This document shows, one piece after another, positions 46,616-57,703 of a stretch of 64,000 bases of DNA. Position numbers and translations under genes: made by a program. The first letter of the stretch is position 1. Each line of letters begins with the position of its first letter. Origin of the DNA: Magnolia sinica (taxonomy: Eukaryota > Streptophyta > Magnoliopsida > Magnoliales > Magnoliaceae); contig NC_080588.1 in NCBI RefSeq assembly GCF_029962835.1, positions 68,664,501-68,728,500 of the forward strand. Reading direction: 5' to 3'. The notes under the pieces are model-generated. The model worked only from the letters and a program-made list of their open reading frames with translations, did not search any database and was not told the origin of the DNA.

Positions 46616-47062
46616 TGTATTAGCATTCACACGGGTTGGTTCAGTCTAGTTTTGGGGTGAAACCGATCCGCTCATAACAATTATAGGATATTTAGAACTA
46701 GAACCGTACCGTTAGCACCTAGAGCCAAACTGGATCTGGACCATTAAAAATGGTTTGGTTACAGGGTTGTAAGCTTTTTATAATCCAGCTCAATTGTATG
46801 TTTTATTTTATAATCTATCCTATATTCATTCATGTTGTGATCCGTTTGATGAATGATTTAAATTTTGTATATAGTGTGTAAAAATACATTTATGAAAACA
46901 AACAAATAATGTATTGTAAACTATAAATCATGAGTCAAATATGGAAATAATTAAAGGGTTCCTAGTTCGGTTTCAGGTTCAGTTCCTTTGTTTGGTTCCA
47001 TGGTTTAGTTCATGGTTCGATTCTATACCCCAAATTAAAAACTGAACCGATGTAAACGGTTC
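46616..47062. repeat. GGTTC-rich dispersed repeat
   Basis: Words such as ggttcggt, aaccgat and ggttccatgg are concentrated at both ends (46630-46760 and 46960-47062). This resembles common plant repeats with 'gaaccggttc' termini. Non-coding. Confidence 0.45.
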
Positions 47063-47263
47063 TTTAGTTTTTGGAACCGGAATACTTTAGAACTCGATCA
47101 AGCCACCGTTTGGTTGGTGCTGGTCCGGCCCCAGGGTTTTACCGGCTCGATGCCCACCTCAGAGAAATCAGGGATCGTTTTTATATTTTATCTTATTTTC
47201 CCTTTCTAAACGGAAAACAGCCCCCGCCAAAGCCCAGAGTTGGAATCCCGCCAATACATCGCG

Positions 47264-47601
47264 ATGATTTTTTGCAGAAGAAAGAGATTCCCTCTCTTTC
47301 CGCTCCAACAATCTCTTCGCCTGTTTTCATCTTCTTCATCTTCGCCCAGTAGCAGCCCCGTCGAATACTCGAGCTTCTATTCCGTGAATCGCGACGGGCA
47401 GAGCCCTGTCTATCGCAGAGCTCTCGAGTTTAAACCCCCAACGACGATCAAAAGCTCGATGATTAGTTCAACGAACTCCGTCACTTTAATCGGAACGATC
47501 CTCGTTCCCGTTAAGAGAATGGACCCTATAAACGACGATTTATCTGTATGGACCTTCCTCGAGCCGCAATCACCCTCCAGCAAATCCGACTGCAAGTTCC
47601 G
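47264..47601 (+). CDS. First coding exon of an OSB-like ssDNA-binding protein
   Basis: The ATG at 47264 opens a 113-codon exon ending at a good splice donor (47602, ccg/gtgaga). The N-terminus is Arg/Ser/Leu-rich without acids (MIFCRRKRFPLF.., then a run of serines), as expected for a mitochondrial or plastid presequence. It is followed by 'VYRRALEFKPPTTI', 'NSVTLIGTI..PV' and a final 'KFR', which resemble the start of the OB-fold in plant organellar single-stranded-DNA-binding proteins (OSB). Such proteins bind organelle ssDNA and restrain recombination of the mitochondrial genome. Later exons (rest of the OB-fold and the PDF motifs) are not visible before the copia insertion or after it. 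They may lie beyond the window, or the gene may be broken. Upstream sequence 47100-47263 is the likely leader. Confidence 0.55.
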
Positions 47602-48556
47602 GTGAGATTTGGGCATCGATCTGCCGTCTTTTTTCTTTCTGATGTATGAATTGTTGTTTCTTTCATTCCCTATGATCATTGTTTAGTAGGGTTTGAGAGA
47701 TGTACCTTTGATTCTGAGAAGAATTTGTTTCTTTGCCAGAATCTGCATACCCTTTTCACTCGACATCAATTTAGTGAAGATATATCTTCTATAGTATTTA
47801 CACCATTCTTGCATACATTTGCTTAAGTCTTGTAGAGTTTACAACATGCCTTTAATCTTGCTATAACGAGCGACCCATTGACAAGCTTTCAACTACCTTT
47901 GTCAAAATAAATTACCTAACCCTGTTTATCTAAATCAAGTTCAGAAATTAAATTGAGCCTCACATTATTAAAAGGCAATGTGCAACCCACATTTGTTTCT
48001 ATGCACAAATTGCCTATTTGTGATGCTTGCCGCCATCAATCCATATGCAACAAACAAAAATTCCACAAACAACCAAGTGTCCAACTAAAGCTATGCTACG
48101 ACTGTAGGGAATCGATGCACTTCCTATGTATTTGTGAATCGAACAGAAATATGCAATCCACAAATATGCACTATAAATCCAAAATAAGGCCACAAAATAG
48201 AAAAAGGCCCAAACCACACAATGCAAGATTCACGTGGAAAGCCCTTTAAGGTGAAGGGAAAAACCACGGGACAAATCCAAGAGAAATCCACTACGAATAA
48301 GAGAGTGCAAGGTTTTTCTCAAGTCTTTTGTACAAAATTTGAGAGATTACAAGAGAAAAACCCAATACGAATTACCTCTTTGGTGCTTCACGAACCCTAA
48401 CCTTTTCGCCACAAGAAACCATTTTCAAATGAAGAAAAACTGACCTCAAGGTGACATCGGGCTGCTATGAGAATCAAATCCACGGAGAGAGTAAGGAAAA
48501 AAAAAAAAAAAACCTTCAAGAACCTTGTCTTGAACACTAGCTTTGGCACCAAGGAA
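47602..48556 (+). other. Presumed intron side of the OSB-like gene with LTR-like remnant
   Basis: T-rich intron-like sequence follows the donor at 47602. From about 47840 the sequence changes. The part 48180-48480 ('gattcacgtggaaagccctt', 'gaaaaaccacggg') resembles plant copia LTRs and the related stretch at 10580-10625. No ends or mate were found. The intact copia element is inserted at the right edge of this remnant. Confidence 0.35.
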
Positions 48557-48561
48557 CCCTA

Positions 48562-48793
48562 TGTTGGCGTGAGTTGTAAGTTAGAGTGATTTTAGGAGTA
48601 AATGTTGGCGTGAGTTGTTTGGCTGTAATATTAGAAAGATTGTAATTCCTTAATTAGAGGGTCAAGTTTAGCATGTCTAGGTGTAATATATGCGTGTAGC
48701 CTAATATAGGCTATAGGAGACTACTATATGTAGCATTCATCTCTGTACAATGAAATATGAAGATATGCATAAAATATTCTCTAAAAGTTGTCA
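48562..48793 (+). mobile_element. 5' LTR of the copia element
   Basis: Starts TGTTGGCGTGAG and ends TTGTCA. Its first 15 bases are repeated 41 bases further in (48603), so a duplicated terminus lies inside the LTR. The 3' LTR carries the same duplication. Confidence 0.95.
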
Positions 48794-48805
48794 TGGTATC
48801 AGAGC
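48794..48805 (+). other. Primer-binding site (tRNA-Met)
   Basis: TGGTATCAGAGC directly after the 5' LTR, complementary to the 3' end of initiator tRNA-Met. It is the start of minus-strand DNA synthesis. Confidence 0.95.
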
Positions 48806-48873
48806 ACGTTTGATCCTCTACTCCTTGCTATCTATAGCCTCCTAAACTAAAGTCTTCCCACCGTACGTCTCTC

Positions 48874-50421
48874 ATGGCCAACACTAATTCTAACTGTGGT
48901 GAGTCTCCATCATCTTCTACCCTAATGGAACTGACCACGAAGGTGACTGAAGCTTTGAATAAAGCCTCCATCTCGACACCAACAATAGACGTGGGTGTTG
49001 CACCGATTTGCATCAAATTGGATGGATCCAATTATGCTCTTTGGTCCCAAGTGGTTGAGATGTATATCGCAGTCAAAGATAAATTGGGATACATCAATGG
49101 TGACTTTCCTCAGCCGTCTCCAATGGATTCCACGTTTAAGCGGTGGCGAACCGACAATGTAATAGTCAAAGGATGGTTAATCAACTCTATAGAAGCCTCT
49201 CTTATCAGCACTTTCATTCGATATCCAACCGCCAAACAAGTGTGGGATGCTATTGCCACTACATTTTTTGATGGAAGCGATACTTCCCAAGTCTACGAAC
49301 TCCGGCGGCATGTAAGCAGACTGAAGCAAGCTGGTGGTTCACTGGAAAAGTTCTACAACGAACTACATGGACTTTGGCGAGAAATTGATTTTCGTCGCCC
49401 AAATCCCATGGAATGCCCGATTGATGTGCAACACTATAACTCCATCCTTCAAGAAGACAGGGTGTATGTTTTCTTGGATGACCTTGATGATCGCTTGGAC
49501 CATATCCGTAGTGGAGTATTACAGATGCAACCTTTCCCTACGGTAGAGCAAGCATATGCCCATGTCCGTTGCGAAGCCGTCCGACAGGCTGTGATGACAG
49601 CAACTGGTGGCACAGATGATACACCCGGAGCAGGCTTGGCTTCCAAAAGCGTCAAGACTGGCTCAAGTTCTACCTCTAATAGTGGATCTTTGTCTCTAAC
49701 CAGCAGCAGGTCAAATATTAGTCTACATCAGAAGCAAAAGACCAATACCGAGGTGGCCAAATGCTCTCATTGTGGGAACACTAAGCACACCCGTGACACA
49801 TGCTTTAAATTGCATGGATATCCAGATTGGTGGCATGATCTTCAAGCCAAGAGGAGGCATGATGAAGCCACTAATGATGTCATTACTGGTAAGGCTGCAG
49901 TGGCGGTAGCAGAACCACACTTGTCTCTAATTCCGACCGAATTCTCCGCCTCCAATACAGGTATGACTCTACTTGGGTTTAAAAGCAATGATGATTGCAA
50001 TACATGGATTCTTGATTCCGGAGCAACTGACCATATGACATTTGATGAACGGGATTTCTGTCAACGTACTCCTCCTCGGCGGGTTAGTATTGCCAATGCC
50101 AATGGGGTTATCTCTGCGGTAAAAGGGGCCGGCACTGTAATGTTATCACCAGCTTTATCATTATCTAATACCTTACTCGTGCCTTCCCTTTCTCACAAGC
50201 TAATATCTGTGAGTCAAATTACGAAAGAGCTCAATTGCACCGTACTGATTTACCCAACATTTTGTCTTATTCAGGATATTCTCTCGAAGGAGATCATTGG
50301 GCGTGGTACTAAGAGGGGGGGCTCTATTATATGGATGATTTCAGCATGGGCCGAGTACATCATGTTGGTCCGTCGTGTGATAGCAAGGCGGAGCAGATTT
50401 GGCTTTGGCACCGTCGGTTAG
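48874..50421 (+). pseudogene. Copia gag and protease
   Basis: Gag: about residues 45-240 match the copia gag core ('KLDGSNYALWSQVVEMYI', '..VWDAIATTFFDGSDTSQVYELR'). The zinc knuckle CX2CX4HX4C (CSHCGNTKHTRDTC) is at about residues 296-309, followed by KLHGYPDWW. The protease active-site motif DSGATDHM is at about residue 381. The proper frame is lost in the G7 run at 50314-50320. The last ~35 codons and the stop at 50421 are therefore out of frame, while the pre-integrase sequence continues in the frame opening at 50331. Gag packages element RNA; protease would cleave the polyprotein. Confidence 0.9.
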
Positions 50422-51619
50422 GCCATCCTTCGTTTGGTTATTTGCAGCATTTGTTTCCTGATTTATTTTCAGAGTTGTCTGTTTCAGATTTTAAATGTGA
50501 GACTTGCATTTTAGCCAAGAGTCATCGAGTACCTTATCATTTACTATGAATAAAAGTGAAGTTCCGTTTGCTTTAGTTTACTCTGATGTGTGGGGACCTT
50601 CCCCGAAGCCTACTTTGTCTGGTTTCCGCTGGTTTGTGATTTTCGTTGATGACTGCACTCGAATGACTTGGCTATATTTATTACAACATAAGGATGACAT
50701 CTTTACTATGTTTCGATCTTTTCATGATATGATTCAAACTCAGTTTTCTGCTAAGCTTCAGATTCTTAGGTCTGATAATGGTGGCGAGTATTTAAATCAT
50801 CAGTTCCGTGAGTATTTCAATGATCATGGACTGACTCATGAGACATCGTGCCTTCAGACATCTCAGCAGAATGGTATTGCCGAGTGGAAAAATCGTCATA
50901 TTTTTGAAATGGCTCGAGCACTTTTACTTGGGGCGCACGTTCCGTGCTCCTACTGGTCTGATGCAGTGGCTACTGCGGTGCACCTAATCAATCGAATGCC
51001 CTCCAAAGTACTCACGTTTAAGACCCCACTGCAAACTCTGTCCACCTATGTCACCTTACCCACGACATTGATGCTTCCACCTCGCGTCTTTGGGTGCGTT
51101 GCCTTTGTTCACCTCCATAAAAATCAACGCACGAAGCTTGACCCATGTGCTCGTCGCTGCCTCTTCTTGGGATATGCCGTCCATCAGAAAGGTTATCGCT
51201 GTTACGACCCGACTACGCGACGTACATATGTGACTATGGATGTTTCTTTCCTTGAGACCGGCACTTTCTTCTCCCCTGCATCCCATTCTTCTCTTCAGGG
51301 GGAGACACGAGATGAAGAGCTGAATTGGCTGAAGTTTGACTGGTTTGGTGGCACTGAGAATACAGAAACAGTTGTACCAGTTAACAACCCGTCTCCTGAT
51401 ATATCTCCTGACGCTGCAAATATATCTCATATATCTCCTGACGCTGCACATATATCTCCTGAAGCTGCAATAGTACCCTCCCGCCCACTTATATATCTCC
51501 TGAGAATACAGAAACAGTTGTACCAGTTAACAACCCGTCTCCTGATATATCTCCTGAAGCTACAAATATATCTCATATATCTCTTGACGCTACACATATA
51601 TCTCCTGAAGCTGCAATAG
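50331..51619 (+). pseudogene. Copia integrase, two frames
   Basis: The zinc-binding HHCC part ('WLWHRRLGHPSFGYL' ... 'CETCILAKSH') is read from 50331. A frameshift near 50530-50550 moves reading to the frame of 50504-51619, which carries the catalytic core: D in 'YSDVWGP', D in 'RSDNGGEY' and E in 'GIAEWKNR'. The last normally reads AERKNR, so Arg is replaced by Trp. The 'VFGCVAFVHL' and 'FLGYAV' stretches of copia integrase C-termini follow. The frame is disturbed again in the tandem duplication after 51354. Confidence 0.9.
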
Positions 51620-51647
51620 TACCCCCCACTCCTCAGTGCCTAACGAC
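51356..51647 (+). repeat. 146-bp tandem duplication in the integrase-RT linker
   Basis: The block starting 'gagaatacagaaacagttgt' at 51356 recurs at 51502 with a few changes. Each block itself holds short 'atatatctcctgaagctgc' repeats encoding ISPEAA-like units. As 146 is not a multiple of three, the second block is read in a different frame. Confidence 0.9.
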
Positions 51648-53416
51648 CTGTCTCCTGAGAATATCACCAAGGTAAGTTCTCTTACCACACCTCCTGTCTC
51701 AAATAATGAGGTTAATCGTAGTTATGAGCTACCTTGCAGGCATAATCGTGGTATTCCACCGAATAGATACTCACCTGAGATCGAGGCACCGAAATCAAAA
51801 TATCCCATTGCCAATTATGTCTCTACAGAGAGACTTTCTGAACCACTTAAGAACTTTGCTAAGGATCTATCTTCGCACCATATTTCTACAAGTGTTGACG
51901 AGGCATTAAGGACCCAAGATGGGTTCAAGCAATGAAGGAAGAAATGGAGGCACTAATGAAGAACGAGACATGGATCCTTGTTCCTTTACCTGAAGGACAG
52001 AAGACAGTAAGGTGCAAATGGGTATTCTCTATAAAGTACAAAGTTGATGGATCAATCGAGCGCTACAAAGCACGATTAGTAGCAAAAGGCTATACTCAGA
52101 CATATGGGGTAGATTATCAGGAGACGTTCTCACCAATGGCCAAGTTAAATACTATTAGAGTTCTGTTATCTCTTGCAGCAAACCTGGACTGGCCGTTGCA
52201 TCAATTCGACGTGAAGAATGCCTTCCTCCATGGAGATCTTGAGGAGGAGATCTATATGGATGTTCCCCCAGGATATAAGGCGACCTCTGGTCGAGTTGTG
52301 TGTAAACTACGACGAACACTTTACGGCTTGAAACAATGTCCTCGAGCCTGGTTTGGACGGCTTAGCTTGGCTATGAGGAAGTATGGTTTTCGACAGAGTA
52401 ATTCAGACCATACTCTCTTCCTGAAATATCAAGGAAGTAAGATAACAACTTTAATAGTGTACGTAGACGACATGATTATTACGGGAGATGATCAGGAGGA
52501 AATCTCAAAACTTCAAGAACAATTGGCAGCCGAGTTTGAATTGAAGAATTTGGGAGGGCTCAAGTATTTTCTGGGGATTGAGGTCGCTAGATCCAAGCAA
52601 GGTATATTTCTTTCTCAGCGAAAATATACCCTTGACTTATTATCAGAAGTTGGATTACTAGAATGTAAACCTGCAGATACACCAATAGTCCATAATCATA
52701 AACTGGGAGAATACCCTGACCAAGTGCCAACAGACAAAGGAAGGTACCAAAGATTGGTTGGGAAGCTCATTTATCTCTCACATACACGACCCAATATTGC
52801 TTATGCAGTGAGTGTAGTGAGCCAGTTTATGCATTGTCCGAGTGAAGATCATATGAATGCAGTGATCCAAATCCTCAGGTACCTAAAGTCCTCCCCTGGA
52901 AGAGTACTGATGTTCTCAAAGACCAATCATCTAAGGATTGAAGGCTACACAAATGCTGACTGGGCAGGAAATATTTCCGATAGAAAGTCTACCTCGGGGT
53001 ATTTTACATTTGTTGGAGGGAACTTGGTGACATGGAGAAGTAAGAAACAGAAGGCAGTGGCATTATCAAGTACAGAAGCAGAATTCCGTGGGATGGCTAA
53101 GGGTCTTTGCGAACTCCTATGGCTAAGAAGGCTGTTGACAGAAATTGGCTTCACTCCAAACTGTGAGATGGATCTCTTCTGTGACAACAAAGCTGCTATC
53201 GATATCTCTCATAATCCTGTCCAACATGATCGAACCAAACATGTGGAGGTAGATCAGCATTTTATCAAAGAGAACCTTGAAGCCAAGATAATCCGATTCC
53301 CGTTCGTCAAGTCTGAAGATCAATTGGCAGATATTCTTACCAAAGCCGTGTGTAGCAAGAACTTCTACAACTCACTTGGCAAGTTGGGCATTAGAGATAT
53401 ATACGCACCAGCTTGA
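51636..53416 (+). pseudogene. Copia RT and RNase H
   Basis: The linker to RT is in the 51636-51935 frame. A one-base break near 51912 shifts to the frame of 51932-53416, which is open to its natural end (494 codons). RT: 'KWVFSIKYKVDG', 'RLVAKGYTQTYGVDY..TFSP', 'HQFDVKNAFLHGDL' and the active site YVDD at about residues 176-179. RNase H: 'ADWAGNISDRKSTSGY', 'ALSSTEAEF', 'CDNKAAI' and 'KHVEVD.HFI'. It then ends 'ILTKAV'. Catalytic residues look intact; only the upstream frameshifts disable it. Confidence 0.92.
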
Positions 53417-53423
53417 GGGGGAG
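53415..53423 (+). other. Polypurine tract of the copia element
   Basis: GAGGGGGAG directly before the 3' LTR: the plus-strand primer site. Confidence 0.9.
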
Positions 53424-53655
53424 TGTTGGCGTGAGTTGTACGTTAGAGTGATTTTAGGAGTAAATGTTGGCGTGAGTTGTTTGGCTGTAATATTCGAAAG
53501 ATTGTAATTCCCTAATTAGAGGGTCAAGTTTAGCATGTCTAGGTGTAATATATGCGTGTAGCCTAATATAGGCTATAGGAGACTACTATATGTAGCATTC
53601 ATCTCTGTACAATGAAATATGAAGATATACATAAAATATTCTCTAAAAGATGTCA
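53424..53655 (+). mobile_element. 3' LTR of the copia element
   Basis: 232 bp, five differences by eye from the 5' LTR. Followed by CCCTA. Confidence 0.95.
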
Positions 53656-53660
53656 CCCTA

Positions 53661-54569
53661 TCCTTGTCTTCTCCTCTTCTTTCTCCCTTTCCCCCCTTTT
53701 CTCACTCAATACATTTCTTTTCATCCCACCTCAGCTAGTGGGGCCCACAGTTCATGGAGTTGGACCCATAGAAACATGCACACGCACAACAAGATTTTGG
53801 TGTTATCCTAAGCAAAGGTTAGATTTGAGGATTTTAACTAAGAGAATTGTATGATGCATAACCCACATCTTTCCACAATATAAACAAGTTTTCAATTCTG
53901 GTAGGTAATCTAGGCTGTTGATCAGTTGTGTCCCACCGTTGATAGGCTCTGCCTCAAATGTCTCCTTGAGAAGGTCTTAGACTTAAGTATTTGGCCTACA
54001 AAAAGGCGGTTAACAAGAGAACTACAACTAATATAGGTGGCTGGGATCTTCCAGTCTGTGAATTCTTTTTTTTTTGGGCATGCTCCATCCATATTGCAAA
54101 TTAACAGAGCCATGGATTAGAATCTGGATTATGAAACATGGGCCTGCCACTTGCCAGAATTGAAGACCAGCATATATGCTGAAACATGGACGTGCCACTT
54201 GCCAGAATTGAAGACCAGCATATGCTCTGCATAGATTCAGGCCATATATCATATACTTCCTCTTTGCCCTATACGATTCATTTAGCAGCAAGTCCAAAAC
54301 CAATGAGCTAAAACTCGTGCTGCAAATCAGGCTTGCCCATCATTGAAATACTCAGCCCACCAATGTTAAATAAGTTAAGAGTGGGCTGGCCCTACATTTG
54401 GGCCTAAGGAAGATGTAAGCCTAACTAGCTAGCAGGCTTAAAACTCAGGGCTCTAGCCCCAGCCCATGGGCCTTATGCTCAAACCAAACGTGGTTATCTA
54501 AAGGTGGGCCGGGCCAGGTGAGACCAACCTGTTGCCACCCAACCAGCAACCCATCTATAGCTGGTACAG
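53661..54569. other. Intergenic, with a 48-bp tandem duplication
   Basis: At about 54133-54228, 'ccacttgccagaattgaaga' plus 'ccagcatat' is present twice in tandem. gggcccac motif near 53740 and 'gggccgggccagg' low-complexity near 54500. No gene recognised. Confidence 0.6.
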
Positions 54570-55145
54570 GGGACTTATTCATTCTCATTATCATCATAGC
54601 TTCATCCCAACTTATTGGGGTTGGCTACACGAATCCTGTTCTGCCAATCTACTCTATCAAGGATCATTTGGTCAATTAAACTATAAGTCATCAAATATTT
54701 TCTTACTACCTCCACCCACGTCCTTTTGGGCCTTTCCCCTTTCCCTTCTAGAGCCTTCAACTTGAACCAGCTCACTCCTAACTGGTGCAGTTCTTGGTCT
54801 CCTGTTGTGCATTCACAAACCATCTATGTCTCCTTTCCCTCATCTTATTATCTATTGGTGCTGCTCCTAAGTTCCCTCATATATATTTATTTCTAATTCT
54901 ATCCTCCCTCATTTTGCCAATCATCCATCTTAACATCCTCGTTTTAGCTACACTCGTCTTATGAACATATTCCTTGATTGTGTAGCATTCTATCCCATAA
55001 AGCATGGCTAGTCTTATAGCCATTCTATATAATCTTCCCTTTCATTTGATTGGTGTGTAGTGATCACACAAAACTCCGGAGACACATCTCCACTTCATCG
55101 ACTTAACTCTAATTCAGCAACATCCTTCTCAATCTTTCCACTCTC
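54570..55145 (-). pseudogene. LINE reverse-transcriptase C-terminal remnant
   Basis: In minus sense the order of a plant LINE RT C-terminus is readable across frames: 'KWRCVSGVLCDHYTPIK', then 'YRMAIRLAMLYGIEC', 'RMLRWMIGKMREDRIRN', 'GAAPIDNKMRE', and finally (open in 54602-54823) 'RPKRTWVEVVRK' and 'DRVDWQNRIRVANPNKLG'. Stops and frameshifts are present and the 5' part is missing, as is usual for 5'-truncated LINEs. The left edge has the 'tcattctcattatcatcat' tail found at the 3' ends of such copies. Confidence 0.8.
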
Positions 55146-55267
55146 AATGAATTATTGATTCAAGATATCAACATTGTCATTTGGGTTACTTCTCAGTTAG
55201 CTATCTTAACTAATTCATTGTTTGTTATTAAAATTTCATTCCATATAAAACCTTTAGGTTCTAAAGT

Positions 55268-56486
55268 TGATGCAGGACATGGAAAATTAAATATGATATG
55301 CAAGATTGCAGGCTTAGATCACACCAATTCAGAAACAATCACACAAATTCCACATCCCACATGAAAATCCAAACATTCAATTAAAGGGGAATCTATGCGG
55401 GTCCAAGCCGACACAGGCTAGGACTGGACCAATAAAATTATAAACCAAACAATGTCAAAGGGAAATAAAATCAACTACTCATGCATAAAAATCAGTCCCT
55501 AATCCAAGGGATTCCCAAATTTCAATTCAAGGAACCCTAAGGTGATAAAAAGGGGCAAATCAATTAGGGATCATGTAATATAGGGTTAGGATTCATGAAA
55601 AAATGGCTATGAGAGGATAAAAGAGGATAAAAACCTGAGTCAAAAGATGATCCCGCGTGTAGACAGCAACAATGGCCCAGACGGACGTGCGTGTGATCCC
55701 GGCCGCACGTGTGTGGGGCCCACTATTCAGAAAAAGGCCACCTTGGCCCTGGTCGGCCAGGGATGAACTCCAAAACCTCCAAATTTCAGCTCGATCCGAT
55801 GTACGATTTGTGCGTGGTGCTCCGCCGAAGTTTCAGCTCGCCTGCGGGCCGAAATCTGGAAACCTGCTTCAATGAAGAAATCTGATGGAACAAAAGGACA
55901 AATTCGAAGTACGGATGGTGGGGGAAGATGGAAAAAAAAGATGATGGAAGATGGGGGTGAATTGGGATCGATGTGGCTTCGCACCACGGTAGTTAGCCCT
56001 TCGAAAAGGGAGGGCTTCACACCCACTTTTGAATTCTTCCACAACTCACGAAGAGAGCAGAAAAATAAAGTAGGAATTTTTTATTAACTTCAATGAATGA
56101 AAAGAACTACAAAGGGTGCCTATTTATAGGGAGAACCCTATACCCAAAAACTCGCACCATGTGCGACACCTATTACTTAGCGATGAAGTAAACTAAAATA
56201 AAAACCAAACAAGGAAATCTAAAGCGTTTACGATGTTATAAATAATAACAATAAGCAAAACCTAAAATATAAAACCAATCCGACGAGTGGGCCACGATCA
56301 TGAGATCCCATGGTGGGCTTTTTTTGACCATCGGGCCACTTTTCTGAACCAAAACTTGTCTTCTAGCTAGGAGGCCCTCCCTGGACGTCGTCATCGAGCC
56401 AGATCGATGGTGGAGTCCTCCTTCTGCGTACGTACGTGCGTAGGGGTGGTGGTGTGCGGGCGTGCGTGTGCACGATGTCCTCATCA
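55268..56486 (-). mobile_element. 3' LTR of the gypsy element
   Basis: In element sense it runs TGATGAGG to CCTGCATCA. It encodes the last ~40 codons of the gag-pol frame (to 56363). A TATA box on the minus strand (CTATAAATAG, 56120-56129) would drive genomic RNA in the matching 5' LTR. Small frames inside it are not genes. Confidence 0.95.
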
Positions 56487-57349
56487 ACTCTCCCCGGCTG
56501 TGAAGATTTCGCCACTGGCGAAATAAAACTCCTGAACCGCTCTAGGATGTCTGGATCAAGTCTCTGAAGCTCCTCCTCAGTGAGCCACGCGCTGTCCGAA
56601 GTTGGGCGTGACTTCCATTTAACTAGGTATTTCTGAAACCCGCCATCCGACGTGGAAATTATCTCATGGTCCAAGATATCCTCTATTTCCTCTCTGGGTG
56701 TGTGAAGGCTAGGTATGGGAGGCAGAGGCTGGGATGAAAGGTCGGGAAGAGGCCATGAATCAAAGGGTAAGGTTGGGACATCAGGATGGGTGGGTGAAGG
56801 GCTGGACAAAGTATCAGTGGGTCCCTGAAAAGCAACTAGATCCTCCACGTTGAATGTGAAACTAATTCCCATGGAAGGTGGAAGATCTACCTCATACGCA
56901 TTGAGACCGTTTCGATTTATAATTTTGAAGGGCCCAGCGCTACGCGCGTGTAACTTACGAACGGCCCATGGAGGGTACCGCTCGGGCCTGATACGGACCA
57001 TCACAGAGTCCCCAATATTGAACTCTTTGAAACGTCTATGTAGGTCTGCAGAAAGTTTGTAATGCTCATTACTAGTAGTGATCTTTCGCTTGATTTCTTG
57101 ATGCAATGAATGTATGTGATGCGCAAAAGACTTTGCAGACTCTGATGGCCTATGAGACAATGACATGGGGATAAGATCAATAGGTTTTCTAGGCTTATAA
57201 CCAGTAGCGACTTCAAAAGGACTTAGACCTGTGGACTTATTGACAGAACTATTGTATGCAAACTCGGCTATGGGTAGTACGGCGTCCCATGTCCTGGTAT
57301 GCTCCCCCACTAAACATCGAAGTAAACTCCCTAGGCTCCTATTAACCAC
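56363..57349 (-). pseudogene. Gypsy integrase C-terminus with chromodomain
   Basis: The part after stop five (57356-57358) begins in the integrase core ('VNRSLG', '..WDAVLPIAEFAYN', 'TGLSPFEVATGY'). The GPY/F module follows ('LHARSAGPFKIINR', residues 134-147). A chromodomain lies at about residues 219-275 ('EEIEDILDHEI', 'QKYLVKWKSRP', 'AWLTEEELQRLDPD'), with aromatic positions reduced as in CRM-type chromodomains. Residues from about 288 to 328 are encoded by the 3' LTR and end in a basic stretch (YVRRRRTPP). Chromodomains steer integration to particular chromatin. CRM members often target centromeres, which here is only inference. Confidence 0.9.
56487..56497 (-). other. Polypurine tract of the gypsy element
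   Basis: In element sense, CCGGGGAGAGT abuts the 3' LTR. It is the probable plus-strand primer. Confidence 0.75.
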
Positions 57350-57355
57350 CTCAGT

Positions 57356-57646
57356 CTAGCCATCGGTCTGAGGGTGGTAAGCAGAAGAAAACTGGAGCCT
57401 AGTATTCATCATGTGCCATAGTGTCTTCCAAAAGTAACTCATAAATCTCACGTCACGGTCAGACACTATGGTTTTTGGTAACCCATGTAGTTTGACAACC
57501 TCACTAAAGAATAACTTGGCAACATGAGAGGCGTCGGAGGTCTTAGAACAAGGAATGAAGTGGGCCATTTTAGAGAAACGGTCCACGACAACGAATATGG
57601 AGTCATGCTTTCGAATAGTCTTGGGAAGTCCAAGCATGAAGTCCAT
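57356..57646 (-). pseudogene. Gypsy integrase catalytic core
   Basis: Carries D in '[10 protein letters not shown]', then '[14 protein letters not shown]' and the second D in '[12 protein letters not shown]', ending '[10 protein letters not shown]'. It is cut by TAG at 57356-57358 just before the glutamate segment 'TEVVNRSLG', which continues in the same frame. The stop could have come from CAG by one C-to-T change. Confidence 0.9.
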
Positions 57647-57703
57647 ACTGATGTCCTGCCAAGGGATGAATGGGACTGGTAAAGGTGTATATAATCCTGT
57701 ATT

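Larger units (their letters stand above)
48562..53655 (+). mobile_element. Complete Ty1/copia retrotransposon, frameshifted
   Basis: 5,094-bp element with 232-bp LTRs, 5-bp target duplication CCCTA (48557-48561 and 53656-53660), tRNA-Met primer site and polypurine tract. Domain order gag, protease, integrase, RT, RNase H is the copia order. The two LTRs differ at five positions by eye (about 2%), so the insertion is fairly recent. Four frame breaks make the copy non-autonomous: in a G-run at 50314-50320, near 50530-50550, in the 146-bp duplication around 51502, and near 51912. Lineage not assigned. Confidence 0.95.

Noticed and set aside
47071..47352. 93-codon frame overlapping the OSB-like exon
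   Set aside because: Different frame of the leader and exon without recognisable domains. The frame from 47264 has a presequence, OB-fold-like motifs and a splice donor.
55672..56087. ORFs of 67-105 codons inside the gypsy LTR
   Set aside because: They lie in non-coding LTR sequence and recur, altered, in the other LTR. Only the terminal gag-pol extension is supported.
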